A DNA stretch of 55,041 bases from Longispora albida DSM 44784. Its GTDB lineage: Bacteria; Actinomycetota; Actinomycetes; Mycobacteriales; Micromonosporaceae. The DNA lies in assembly GCF_000379825.1 (NCBI RefSeq), contig NZ_KB903813.1, forward strand, positions 83,226 through 138,266, read 5' to 3'. The notes beneath the pieces were generated by a model. That model had not been told where the DNA came from and searched no databases. It was given only the letters and a program-made list of their open reading frames with translations. Both the position numbers and the translations under genes were made by a program. Below, piece by piece: positions 34,025 through 42,320 of this stretch; positions within the stretch are counted from its first letter, which is position 1; every line of letters starts with the position of its first letter.

Positions 34025-34084
34025 CTACGCGCACGAGCCACCCGAGCTCTCCTGGGCAATCACGATCTCCTTGACCTTGGTCAT
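34025..34084 (-). CDS. First RiPP-type precursor peptide, 19 aa
   Basis: MTKVKEIVIAQESSGGSCA, TAG stop; missed by standard gene callers because it is 60 nt. AAGGAGGTG precedes ATG 34084 by 6 nt, the strongest Shine-Dalgarno in the region. It is first in a minus-strand operon with a second peptide, E1, acyltransferase and MFS. Apart from the shared GSCA end it carries a GG that in sulfur-carrier proteins precedes a removable tail, but 19 residues is far too short for a ubiquitin-like carrier. Confidence 0.8.
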   Translation of the reverse strand: MTKVKEIVIAQESSGGSCA

Positions 34085-34734
34085 GGCACACCTCCTTCCT
34101 TGAATAGGAACCCATTTTCAGGGCTCTTTCAGCGGTCATACGGAGCACCGGGGAAGGTTTCCCGTTTCCCGCTAAGACCATGCTGCCCGCAGCGTCTCAC
34201 CGCGACCTGACCGCAGGCTAACCACTACTGGTTCGCAGTGATTGCTAGAAGCCCAGTTCGCCAGCCTCTTGCCGGCGTCCTTTCGGAGAGTTCCGGGCCC
34301 CAGCGATAGTTTCTCGGCGATAGGGAAGGACCTGACCATCGGCGGGGCGGCCGGCGGATGTTAGCTGCTGGATGATGTTGTCGGGCGTGCTGCGGCGCTT
34401 CGCGTTGTTCCTGGAGGAGGGTGGGGCCTGCCGCACACCAGCACCGCGCTCGCTGAGAGCTGCATGCGGCTCACAGCCGCGATGTGCGCCACGGACGCCG
34501 ACGCGACCGTGACGGCCGCCCACTACTGCATCGGCCATGACGTCCTACCGCCGATCGGCCGGATGGGGGATATGGGCCTGGCCATCGGAACGTGCCGCTG
34601 AGCCCCGAGAAGGGCATGCTGATCCTGGACGTGGTGGGCGACCGGATCATGTCCGTCGAGGTGCTCGATCGGGAGGCAATGCGCGACAGCCGCTAGAGCA
34701 TCACCAGGCCGGCGATCATGGACCACGCTGGCGG
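34085..34734. promoter_or_regulatory. Peptide operon promoter region and coding-like debris
   Basis: 650 bp without a supported gene. The 34085-34240 part is upstream of the first precursor and should hold its promoter; a short inverted repeat AACCA-4 nt-TGGTT lies at about 34220-34233. On the plus strand, a 34-codon ORF at 34592-34696 (VPLSPEKGMLILDVVGDRI then MSVEVLDREAMRDSR) resembles the end of a DUF2283-like protein; other frames before it also look like decayed coding. Possibly the left edge of the integrative element. Confidence 0.4.
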
Positions 34735-35265
34735 ATGGCGGGAAGTGCGTTGCCGGTCGCATCCGCCGGGCGGGAAGATCGCGTTGTGGATGTGGTGGCG
34801 CAGTGGGTGCGGACGTCGTGGACAAAGCGGTCCCGGGGCGGGGCGGGAGCGACACTTCGTAGCGCAGCGCCGGTGGGGTTTGCGCTGCCTGCGGCTGAGC
34901 GGCCAGCGGTCCATGAGGTGCTGATGGACGAGCGGGACGGCTTCGCGCCGCAGGAATCGCTGCGTGCTGGGGAGCCGGACCGGGCGGGTGTGCTGCTCAA
35001 GGAAGCCGGCGGCAGGCTGCGGGTGGAGCTGGTGGTCTCCCTGTTCGGGATGCCTCGGCGGTGGCGCCGGCCGCCGTCGGTATGGCTGGAGCGCGGCGAG
35101 TGGGTGCGGTGGCAGGTCAACTATCGCTTCTCGTGGCCCGCACTAGCAGGCGGTGCCTGGAGCTACCGGCTGGACACCCTCAACCTGGCGTTCGGGCCGG
35201 TAGGTGCGGCGGCCTTTCTTGGAAGCCCCGATCGGCTGGTCGATGAACGCGATCACCTGCGTTAG
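34735..35265 (+). CDS. Hypothetical protein of the integrative element
   Basis: 176 residues if ATG 34735 is the start; the upstream frame is unlike coding. The C-terminal half is convincing: LLKEAGGRLRVELVVSLFGM, PPSVWLERGEWVRWQVNYRF, GGAWSYRLDTLNLAFG. Mixed beta pattern rich in Trp and Arg. Followed 15 nt later by the next gene, so they form a pair. Function not recognised. Confidence 0.55.
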   Translation: MAGSALPVASAGREDRVVDVVAQWVRTSWTKRSRGGAGATLRSAAPVGFALPAAERPAVHEVLMDERDGFAPQESLRAGEPDRAGVLLKEAGGRLRVELVVSLFGMPRRWRRPPSVWLERGEWVRWQVNYRFSWPALAGGAWSYRLDTLNLAFGPVGAAAFLGSPDRLVDERDHLR

Positions 35266-35279
35266 CCGGGAGCGGCTGC

Positions 35280-35744
35280 TTGATCCAGTGGCTGTGGCAG
35301 GGTGAGGGCGTGTGGTGTCTTGATCCGGTCAACAGCGGTGAGCTGATCGCTGAGCTGCGTCCTCACGCACGTGACTATGAGTTCGAGGTCGCCTGGGTGG
35401 GCGAGGGCTGGCGGCCTCTGGTGCGGGAGTGCCATCGCCGCCTGTCGGCGACGTTTCCGGAGTACGAACTGCAGGCGATCGAGCAGTCGGGGGGCGTGCT
35501 CGCCTTCCGTGCGGTTCCTCTGCAGCCAGTCATCGGCGAGGTGCGATGGTCGCCGCAGGAGGCTGACGAGCTAGACGCGATCGTGGAGGAGTTCCGGGCG
35601 CGTTCGGCGACGGTGTGTGAATGGTGCGGGGCCGGCGCGCGGCTACGCGGCTGGCGGACGATCGAGCTGACGTTGTGCGATGGCTGCGACGCCCGGTTCC
35701 CTGATCCTCCAAGGCCAGCTCTCAGCGGTATCACTTGCCGCTGA
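35280..35744 (+). CDS. Hypothetical protein with two CxxC motifs
   Basis: 154 residues from TTG 35280, supported by GGGAG 7 nt upstream. N-terminal mixed alpha/beta region, then CEWCGAGARLRGWRTIELTL and CDGCDARFP, two CxxC pairs that could bind one zinc. Likely partner of the preceding gene. No family recognised. Confidence 0.65.
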   Translation: MIQWLWQGEGVWCLDPVNSGELIAELRPHARDYEFEVAWVGEGWRPLVRECHRRLSATFPEYELQAIEQSGGVLAFRAVPLQPVIGEVRWSPQEADELDAIVEEFRARSATVCEWCGAGARLRGWRTIELTLCDGCDARFPDPPRPALSGITCR

Positions 35745-35754
35745 ATAGCAAGAC

Positions 35755-35785
35755 CGGCTGAGCCAGGAAAGTCCCAGCTCAGCCG
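35755..35785 (+). terminator. Terminator after the CxxC protein gene
   Basis: 9-bp arms (CGGCTGAGC and GCTCAGCCG) separated by 13 nt, 10 nt after the stop at 35744. Confidence 0.6.
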
Positions 35786-36221
35786 TCTCTGCGAACCGGC
35801 AGATTAGCTACGGGGAACGGCGGCTGCTAGGGAAAGCCGGGCCCTTCAGCGTGGCCGGGGCTCAGCGGGGAAAAAGCTCAGGCGGTTCGAAGGCAGCGGG
35901 GGTGTCTACATTCCGCTGGCCATCCGGGGCGCGGGCGCGGGGGTCTGAACTGCGTATGAGTTCAAGTGCCGGCCAACGCGGATGGCGGCACTTTGATTCC
36001 GACTCTGTCCGCTAACGGCTGCTCCGAGTCAGTGGCGTCGCAGGGTGTGCGATGAGAACCACGCGCTTGCATGGGAGCGGGATTCCGGCATGACCTCCCA
36101 TGAGTCAGCCTTCAGTACCTGTCCTCGGCCTGTGCGACGCGGATCAGTCAGATTGTCCCGCTGGCCGGGTGTGCAACCCGGACGGCCCGGCTCGCCGAAA
36201 GCGAGCCGGGCCGGGTCCTTG
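35786..36221. other. Gap before the integrase, with two hairpins; possible att region
   Basis: No supported gene. A hairpin (AAGTGCCG/CGGCACTT, 35964-35993) and a strong 13-bp hairpin with a 5-nt loop (36183-36213, CGGCCCGGCTCGC arms) lie here; the second is just past the integrase stop and should terminate it. An attachment site would be expected near this integrase end, but no tRNA end or matching copy of the 6.9-kb remnant was found. Confidence 0.45.
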
Positions 36222-37745
36222 TCAGGCCGCGCGCCGCTGGCGGGGGATGAGTCTGGCGGTCTGCTCGGCGCGTTCGCGTTCGGTTTCCTGGAGGATGCTG
36301 GTGTAGATGTCGCCGGTGGTCGCTACGTTGGCGTGCCCGAGGAGTTCCTGGATCTCTTTCAGGTCAGCGCCGGCGGCCTTGGCGAACGTCGCCGCCGCAT
36401 GGCGGCCGTCGTGGATGCCGACGGGTGGCAGGCCGGAGTCGCGCACGTAGCGGTCCCAGCGTTCGGAAACCAGGTCCGGGTTCCAGGCTCGCCCGTCGGG
36501 GCGGCGGAAGAACAGGTCCACGTTGGCGTGCTGGACCGTTCCGTCGGGGGAGGGGATCCGCATTCTGATGGTCTTCGGCCATGCGGGTCCGGCGGCGAGT
36601 TTCTGGGCGGAGCGCCGTACCCAGTAGGCCTGCAGGTCGGCGCAGGTTTCGGTGTCGAGGCCGAAGGTCCGGTCCCCTGCCTGGGTCTTGACTGGCTTGT
36701 AGACGAGTTCGCTTCCGGCGTGCAGCGCGATCTGGCAGGTGATGGTCGCGGTGCGCTCGGTACGGTGGTCGAGCTGGTCGCAGGTGATGCCGATCGCCTC
36801 TCCCCGGCGTGGCCCGCGCCGCAGGATGAGGGCGAACACCGGGTACAGCTCCGGATCCCTCACCTCGACGTAGTCGAGGAACTCCCCGGCCTGTGCCGGG
36901 GTCCACACCATCACCGAGCTGGGGATGTGCCCGGTCTCCTGCCACGCCTTGACCCTGGGCGCGGTCCAGACCCGCGCGACGGGTTTCTCGGCTGCGGGGA
37001 GTTCGACGTGGGCTGCGGGGTTGTGCTCGATGAGCCGGTCCTTGCGCATCGCGTCGTTGAGCGCGGTCCGCAGCGTCGCACGGATCCGGTGCATCGAGGT
37101 CGCCGCCACGGTCTTCTTCCCCCGCACGCTGGCCCGGATCATGGGGTCGGTGTGCTGGCGGGCGGCGGTGATCTCGGTGTTGCGTTTGACGATCGCGGCG
37201 AACATGGCCTGGATGTGCGCCCTGGAGAGTTTGTCCAGGGCGATGTCCCCGAGGTTGGGGAGGAAGTAGTTGCGGATGTGCCCTGCGTAGTTGATCTTCG
37301 TTTTCTCGTCGATCTGGCGTTCGCCGATCCACTGGGTGAGGTATTCGCCGACGGTGATGCTGATCGCGGCGGGTACTCCGGCGCGGAGGCGGCGGGCGAT
37401 GGCGTTGCGGTCGGGGAGTGGCTGGCCGGGGCGTACTCCTTTGAGGAGGGTGGCGATCTCATCGAGGAGTGCGGGGTCGCCGCTGGCGAGGCGGAGCAGG
37501 TCACGGGCGTGGTCGCGTTCGTCGCGCGCGGCGTTCTTCGAGTTGTCGGTGGCGGCGGGTTCGCGTTTGAGCTGGCGGCGTTTGCCGAGGAGGGTTTTGG
37601 GGAGTTCGAGCTGGTAGGCCCAGCGGCCGTGCTGGGGGTGCCAGTTGCCGTCGGCGCGGCGCAGGTCGGGGCATTGGGCGCCGAGGCGTTTGCCGGCGGG
37701 GGTTTTGCAGGTGCACCACTTGAAGATGGAGCCTTCGGAAGCCAT
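36222..37745 (-). CDS. int: Tyrosine-type site-specific integrase
   Basis: 507 residues. N-terminal Cys-rich segment (FKWCTCKTPAGKRLGAQCPD) and arm-type domain, SAM-like core-binding domain (about 130-230), then the catalytic domain: RRGPRRGEAIG (Arg I), HDGRHAAATFA (HxxR), LGHANVATTGDIY with nucleophile Tyr481. Complete and of normal length. It catalyses integration and excision of the element. Excisionase lies directly upstream, so int/xis/rep order matches actinomycete integrative elements (pSAM2-like). Confidence 0.93.
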   Translation of the reverse strand: MASEGSIFKWCTCKTPAGKRLGAQCPDLRRADGNWHPQHGRWAYQLELPKTLLGKRRQLKREPAATDNSKNAARDERDHARDLLRLASGDPALLDEIATLLKGVRPGQPLPDRNAIARRLRAGVPAAISITVGEYLTQWIGERQIDEKTKINYAGHIRNYFLPNLGDIALDKLSRAHIQAMFAAIVKRNTEITAARQHTDPMIRASVRGKKTVAATSMHRIRATLRTALNDAMRKDRLIEHNPAAHVELPAAEKPVARVWTAPRVKAWQETGHIPSSVMVWTPAQAGEFLDYVEVRDPELYPVFALILRRGPRRGEAIGITCDQLDHRTERTATITCQIALHAGSELVYKPVKTQAGDRTFGLDTETCADLQAYWVRRSAQKLAAGPAWPKTIRMRIPSPDGTVQHANVDLFFRRPDGRAWNPDLVSERWDRYVRDSGLPPVGIHDGRHAAATFAKAAGADLKEIQELLGHANVATTGDIYTSILQETERERAEQTARLIPRQRRAA

Positions 37746-37835
37746 GAGGGGTTGTTCGCTTTCGGGTTGTGCGGGGTGCCCGCCGCTGGGCGGGTGTCTG
37801 ATCGGTGTGCAGTGACGCTCGGCTCCGCGCCCGGA

Positions 37836-38099
37836 TCAAGTCGCCGTGCCGGATTCGGCAGCTGGCGGGGTGGTGTGGCGGGCGGCGGCGAGGATGGGTG
37901 CGACGGGTACTTTCCAGCGGCGTCCGGCGCGCAGGACTGGGACGGGGAATTCGCCTGCGGCGGCGAGGGCGTAGGCGTGGCTTTGGGACATGCCGAAGAT
38001 CTGGCCTGCGATTTGCAGGGTGGTGAACGCGCCGAGCGCGGCGATGCTGTCGGCGGTCCAGACGACGGCGGGCTGGGTGCTGGTGGCGGGGTTGTTCAT
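37836..38099 (-). CDS. xis: Excisionase / MerR-like HTH protein
   Basis: 87 residues with one small HTH domain: LQIAGQIFGMSQSHAYALAA then GEFPVPVLRAGRRWKVPVAP, the helix-turn-helix-17 excisionase pattern. It sits 90 nt upstream of the integrase on the same strand and would direct recombination toward excision. Confidence 0.85.
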   Translation of the reverse strand: MNNPATSTQPAVVWTADSIAALGAFTTLQIAGQIFGMSQSHAYALAAAGEFPVPVLRAGRRWKVPVAPILAAARHTTPPAAESGTAT

Positions 38100-38117
38100 G
38101 AGGGGTCCTGGAACGAG

Positions 38118-38163
38118 ATGAAGGGGGCCGTCCCGCGACGCGTCGCGGGACGGCCCCCTTCAT
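38118..38163 (-). terminator. 46-bp perfect palindrome between rep and xis
   Basis: Two 23-bp arms (ATGAAGGGGGCCGTCCCGCG...) meet with no loop. It lies between the replication gene end (38224) and the excisionase start (38099), so it probably separates their transcripts; a recombination or replication role is possible. Confidence 0.6.
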
Positions 38164-38223
38164 GGGGAGGGCGGGGCTATGGAGTTGTGGGTGCCCAGCC
38201 CCGGTGAGGGGCGGGGCTGGGGC

Positions 38224-39204
38224 TCAGGTGCTGGTGGTGTCCCTGCAGGTTTCCCAGTTGTCGAATACGGCTTCGTCGTACTCGCGTTCGGGGTCCCAGA
38301 TGGGGTGGCCGGGTAGCGGCGGCAGGTTCTGGGAGGGCTTGGCGCCCCACCAGGGGTGATCCGTGCGGTACGTGCCGGGCAGGGCGCTGAAGGGGATGAG
38401 CTGGCCTGCGGGGCTGGTGCGCCATTGCGGGATGCCGGGGCCTGTGGGGTGGCTGGTGGTGGTGGCGATGGTCAGGCCGGTGAGGTCGCAGGCGGCCAGG
38501 TTGTTCCAGAGCTGGTCTTCGGCTGCCTGGCTGGCAGCGGGGATGAGGACGGTGCTGGTGCCGGTCGCTGCGGCGAGTTCCTGGTATCCGCGGATAACGG
38601 CGGGCAGGGCGGCGGGTGCGGGGGCTGGGTGGTGGAGCCAGAAACCGATGTGGGTTCCGTGGCTGAAGTAGCTTCCGTATTCCAGCGGTCCCTTGCCCGC
38701 AGCTGCGGGTAGTGCGGCGCAGGAGCGCGGTCCCCACCAGAACCGCAGGTCGGTGAACGTGCCGGGGCGGGAGCCTTCGGCGAGCCGGGAGAAGAACTCC
38801 CCGATGGCCAGGGCGTGGTTGTTGCCTGGGTCTGCGGCCTGGTTCGTGACGAGCCGGGCGGCGTCGCCGTCTGCGGGGACGGCCTGGTCGTCCCACAGGG
38901 CGGTGAGCTGCCGGCCGCGCACGCCGAGGGTCCAGCACCGCTGGCGGGTCCCGGCGGGCGTGACGTGGTCGAAGCTGGCAGTGATTTGCCGGCTTCGCAG
39001 GACCCGCAGGCGCCTTCCGGCGTCGCGGGCCGTGGTGCGGAAGCCGAAGCGGACGAGCTGGCTGACGGTCAGCACGCGGTGCTCGTGGAGCAGGTCGAAG
39101 AGCCACCTGTCGGAGGCCATCAGCGAGCAGTTGACGTCGGCCAGCTCGTGGAGGAGCAGGCTGGAGGGTTGGGGGTTCGTGCTGTGGGTGCCGGTGCTGT
39201 GCAA
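38224..39204 (-). CDS. Replication-relaxation family protein
   Basis: 326 residues from TTG 39204, supported by GAAAGG 7 nt upstream; another TTG at 39345 has no Shine-Dalgarno. Replic_Relax pattern: LHELADVNCSLMASDRWLFD, EHRVLTVSQLVRFGF winged helix, GRRLRVLRSRQITASF, HALAIGEFFSRL. This family is the plasmid/element replication protein set of actinomycetes. Same strand and family as the upstream gene, so they likely act together at the iteron region. Confidence 0.8.
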   Translation of the reverse strand: MHSTGTHSTNPQPSSLLLHELADVNCSLMASDRWLFDLLHEHRVLTVSQLVRFGFRTTARDAGRRLRVLRSRQITASFDHVTPAGTRQRCWTLGVRGRQLTALWDDQAVPADGDAARLVTNQAADPGNNHALAIGEFFSRLAEGSRPGTFTDLRFWWGPRSCAALPAAAGKGPLEYGSYFSHGTHIGFWLHHPAPAPAALPAVIRGYQELAAATGTSTVLIPAASQAAEDQLWNNLAACDLTGLTIATTTSHPTGPGIPQWRTSPAGQLIPFSALPGTYRTDHPWWGAKPSQNLPPLPGHPIWDPEREYDEAVFDNWETCRDTTST

Positions 39205-39439
39205 GGTGGTGCCTTTCGGGATGGGTGTGCCCGCCGTGTGCGGCTGGGCGAGAGGGCTGGGTGAAGCAACGGCACCCGGGCCAAGTCCGGTGGCCTGGGT
39301 GCCGTGTGGCCGCAGGAGGCGGCCAGCCTTGTCCCCAGCGGTCAAGCTGGGGAGGGCGATCAGGAAAGCCCCGTGTGCCGGTTCTGGCCGGGACCACGGG
39401 GCTTAAAAGGAGGCGGGCCTCGGCGCCCGCGACCGGCAG

Positions 39440-41050
39440 TCAGGTTTGTGCGCCGAGGCGGGCGCGGATGACGTGCCAGTGATCGGCGGTGGTGCGGGCC
39501 TGGTGGCGGCTGGTGTGGCTGATCAGCTCACTGTGGCAGGTGCTGCACGGTGCGGGTTCCCGCTCGTGCGGGTAGCGCAGTGAGCAGCCGGCGCAGATGA
39601 GCAGATGCTCATCGTCGTAGGCAGCAGCGATGGCTTCGCGGTCGGCGCGGTGCCGGCGCAGGACGCCCATGTTCCGCAGAGTGGCCTCAACGTGCAGGGC
39701 ACGCTGTTCTTCGTGGGCTTGCAGGAGCTGCTTCTGGACCTCGCCGATCGCGGGGCCGCCGGTGGTGGTGAGAACTGTGGCCTGGCTTTCGGTGAGGATG
39801 TTCCCGGCGCTCAGTTCCCGGGCTGCCGCAGCCAGGCTGGCCTGCTGCGGGTCGTGCTCGATGGCGGTGGCGAGCTGGGTGGCTTGTGCGGTCCAGATCC
39901 GGGCGTGCTCGGCGGACAGCAGCTCCCTCAGGGCGGCTGTCTCGGCGGTGCCGGGGCCGGGGGTGGTGTGCCAGGCGACCAGGGCCTCGGCGACGTCGGG
40001 GTACTCGCGGAGCACCCCTGCGGGGCCACCGAGATGGCTGGTGATGGCGGCGTCTTGCTCATCAAGCCGGCTGATGGCGGAGAGCGCGTCGCGGACGGCG
40101 TAGTACCGGTCGGCCGCGGCCTTGTCGGCGGCTTGTTCCCGTACGTCGGTGTCCTGGTCGTGCTGGGCGGTGGCGATCTGGGTGAGGAGCCCGGTGAGGG
40201 TGGCGGGTTCGTCGGCGATGTCGCCGTGCAGCCAGACCGCGTCGCGGAGGGCTGTGGCGGGGGTGCGGACGGTGCCGGTGGCGGCGATGTGCATGACGGC
40301 CGGGTAGTAAGTACGGCCGAGGATGGTGAACGGCTTGACGGTGCCGGCGCGGCGGCGGGCAGTGTCGGTGAGCTTGGCTGCGGGCCGCATGAAGTTTTCC
40401 GCCCGTACGCGGGAGGTGGTGAACAGCAGCATCGGCGGGCAGTGCGGCAGCACGCCGCGCCAGCCGCGTTCGGCCGCGTACAGCAGGTACCGTTCGGCTT
40501 TGACGCGCAGCTGGGTCTGGGTCATGGTGCCCATGTCGATCTCGGCGATCGCACACCCCGTCAGCCCGCCACCAAGATCGACGGTGAACATGGCGTCGGG
40601 GGTGAGCTGCCCGGTGCCGCCGTGCGGGCGTTCCCACCGCAGCCACCCGTCCCGGTCGGTACGCCACTCCAGCAGCCGCGGGCCGCCCGTCTCGCTGGCG
40701 GTGAGCATGCTGACCCACAGCTCGGTGATGGCCAGGGCGTGCGGGACTTCGGATGCGGCCCACGTGCCGGTGACGCCGCGGGCGGTCGACGCGGCCAGCC
40801 GCGCACCGGCCGGGGTCACCCACCAGTGCTGCGGTGCGGTACCGGCCCGCCGGCCGAGCCGGTCGTGGCGGACGAGGTGGTGGTCTTCGAGGCGCTGCAG
40901 GCACCGCAAGGTACTGCGGTCCAGGGCGCCGGTGGCCCGTGCCAGCTGCTGGGTGGTGGCGAGGCGCTGCTGCAGGAGGATTTCCAGCAGCCGCATTTCC
41001 GGGCCGCCATCGCTGCGGAGCCGGGTGAGGAAGGAACGGCCTGTAGGCAT
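39440..41050 (-). CDS. Replication-relaxation family protein (larger)
   Basis: 536 residues; GGAG lies 7 nt before ATG 41050. Winged-helix start (LLEILLQQRLATTQQLARAT, LQRLEDHHLVRHDRLGRRAG, HWWVTPAGARLAAS), then EVPHALAITELWVSML and an Asp/Glu-containing core (PDAMFTVDLGGGLTGCAIAE) of Replic_Relax proteins, a helical middle, and a C-terminal zinc ribbon (CAGC and CSTC). It should bind the origin or recruit replication proteins. The iteron-like region lies directly upstream. Confidence 0.82.
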   Translation of the reverse strand: MPTGRSFLTRLRSDGGPEMRLLEILLQQRLATTQQLARATGALDRSTLRCLQRLEDHHLVRHDRLGRRAGTAPQHWWVTPAGARLAASTARGVTGTWAASEVPHALAITELWVSMLTASETGGPRLLEWRTDRDGWLRWERPHGGTGQLTPDAMFTVDLGGGLTGCAIAEIDMGTMTQTQLRVKAERYLLYAAERGWRGVLPHCPPMLLFTTSRVRAENFMRPAAKLTDTARRRAGTVKPFTILGRTYYPAVMHIAATGTVRTPATALRDAVWLHGDIADEPATLTGLLTQIATAQHDQDTDVREQAADKAAADRYYAVRDALSAISRLDEQDAAITSHLGGPAGVLREYPDVAEALVAWHTTPGPGTAETAALRELLSAEHARIWTAQATQLATAIEHDPQQASLAAAARELSAGNILTESQATVLTTTGGPAIGEVQKQLLQAHEEQRALHVEATLRNMGVLRRHRADREAIAAAYDDEHLLICAGCSLRYPHEREPAPCSTCHSELISHTSRHQARTTADHWHVIRARLGAQT

Positions 41051-41171
41051 GAAGAACTCCAGGATTGGTGTGAGGGTTGTATGTGTGCCGTGGGGGGAGA
41101 AGAAGTCAGACTGCTGAAGCAGTCAGTCGCCGGCAGGACCAGAACGGGTAATCGCGCGGCGTGCTGCGCGG

Positions 41172-41230
41172 ACGCCCCGCAGAAGGTGTCCGTTTGGGTC
41201 CAGGCCCAACGGACACCTTCTGCGGGGCGT
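41172..41230. repeat. Long hairpin, 26-bp arms
   Basis: Arms (ACGCCCCGCAGAAGGTGTCC... and complement) match over 26 bp with a single-base bulge and a 6-nt loop. It lies 120 bp upstream of the larger replication gene, between it and the iteron-like cluster, so it may be an origin stem-loop or a terminator. Confidence 0.6.
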
Positions 41231-41382
41231 GACCAGCCGCTGAAGCCGGGATACCCCGGCTGCCCGGTGGCGTGACGGCGGCAAGAGGCAAGGGCCCGGA
41301 AGCCGGCAGCTCCGGGGACGATCACCTGCCCTGGGCTGAGGACGGCTCCGGCGTGAACGCATCCAGCACAACAAGCGGTCAC

Positions 41383-41916
41383 TGTTAGAGCTGGCGCACA
41401 AGCCCCGCTCTCACAAGCTGTCTCAAGCTCTCACAGCACCAGCCCCGTTCGGGTCAGACCGGGCAGCCGCGGCCGGCCTGCCGTGCATGACCGGCGCGGT
41501 CGTGCGTTCAGGGCACAGAGCCGGCAGGGCGTTCCTGCAACCCCTAACCCGGGTTTTTCAGATCCGGAAGACACCTTCGAATCTGAAACCATTCTGAAAT
41601 AGCCTGTAAGCAATCTGAAACCGCAGGTCAGAGGCCTGCTGTGACATCAGGCTCTGCAGCCCGTCACGCGCCGTGGCGGGCCGGGCCAGCCTGTGCTTTC
41701 CCTGCATCTGGACATACGGGCTCTGTGAGAGCTGGCGAACAGGCTCTGCTCTCACAAGCTCTCACAGCAGCATCCCCTGCTCTAACAGCGCAGCTCAAGC
41801 CACTGAATCCATCGACATACCTCGAATAACGGCAATTCCGGGCATGCGGTGCTGTGAGAGCAGGAAACGGGAACGCGCCGGCCTCTCACAGCCGCAGGCC
41901 GGGCGCGCTGTGAGAG
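41383..41916. repeat. Iteron-like cluster, putative replication origin
   Basis: Eight exact copies of CTCTCACA or its complement TGTGAGAG at 41408, 41428, 41724, 41749, 41759, 41853, 41883 and 41909, in both orientations and often flanked by AGCT, plus degenerate copies at 41383 and 41780. A second set (AATCTGAAACC at 41580 and 41612, with related ATTCTGAAAT and TTCAGAT) lies between. The region has no gene and adjoins the replication genes. I infer an origin or Rep binding array. Confidence 0.6.
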
Positions 41917-42302
41917 CTGAGAGACGGCCGGGGAGCGCCTGTGAAGCCACGCCGGCTCGGCCGCATGCCCGAAACGGGAAAGGGTGCGGGAGCCGCCCAG
42001 CCGGCCAAGCCAGCACGCGAAGCCTGCCGGGCGGCGCGCCTGCGGTGAGGTCGGAGCGCCGGTGAAGACCGGCGCGGCGGGACGGCAATAGTCCGCCTGG
42101 GACGCGCGGCACCGCCGGTTTCACTCCGGCTCGCGGGACGCCAGGTGGCGGGTTTCTGTGTCGCGGGCGGCTGGTTGATCATCCTGATCGAGGTCCCGGC
42201 AGCCCGGTTTCTGCCCGCCGGGCGAGTCAAAATCGGCGCCGTATTCGGCTGACCGCCGCCCGGCAACGGGGCATCACAGGTGTAGCCAGCGAACCGGTTC
42301 CG
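41917..42302. other. Non-coding stretch right of the iteron cluster
   Basis: About 385 bp of GC-rich sequence with no ORF showing coding character and no feature beyond short GC hairpins. Confidence 0.4.
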
Positions 42303-42320
42303 TGACCGTCGTGACGGTCA
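42303..42320. terminator. Short palindrome overlapping the stop of the coiled-coil gene
   Basis: TGACCGTC-GT-GACGGTCA, 8-bp arms, including the TGA (42318-42320) of the minus-strand gene. Weak terminator or protein-binding site. Confidence 0.35.

Noticed and set aside
33900-34084. Sulfur-carrier protein reading of the peptides (GG before a removable tail)
   Set aside because: At 19 residues they are far shorter than ThiS/MoaD-type carriers; the second peptide lacks GG.
33776-34084. Direct microcin C homologue
   Set aside because: No peptide ends in Asn and there is no MccC/D/E-type gene; only the E1 enzyme with an RRE-like domain is shared.
35941-36000. tRNA T-arm-like GTTCAAGTG near the integrase
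   Set aside because: No arms or acceptor strand fit; part of a simple hairpin AAGTGCCG/CGGCACTT.
36045-38207. 720-codon plus-strand open frame opposite the integrase
   Set aside because: Gly/Ala/Val-rich translation, antisense to a complete integrase and excisionase; a shadow.
41383-41916. CRISPR array
   Set aside because: Repeats are only 8-11 bp, in both orientations and unevenly spaced; no cas gene.
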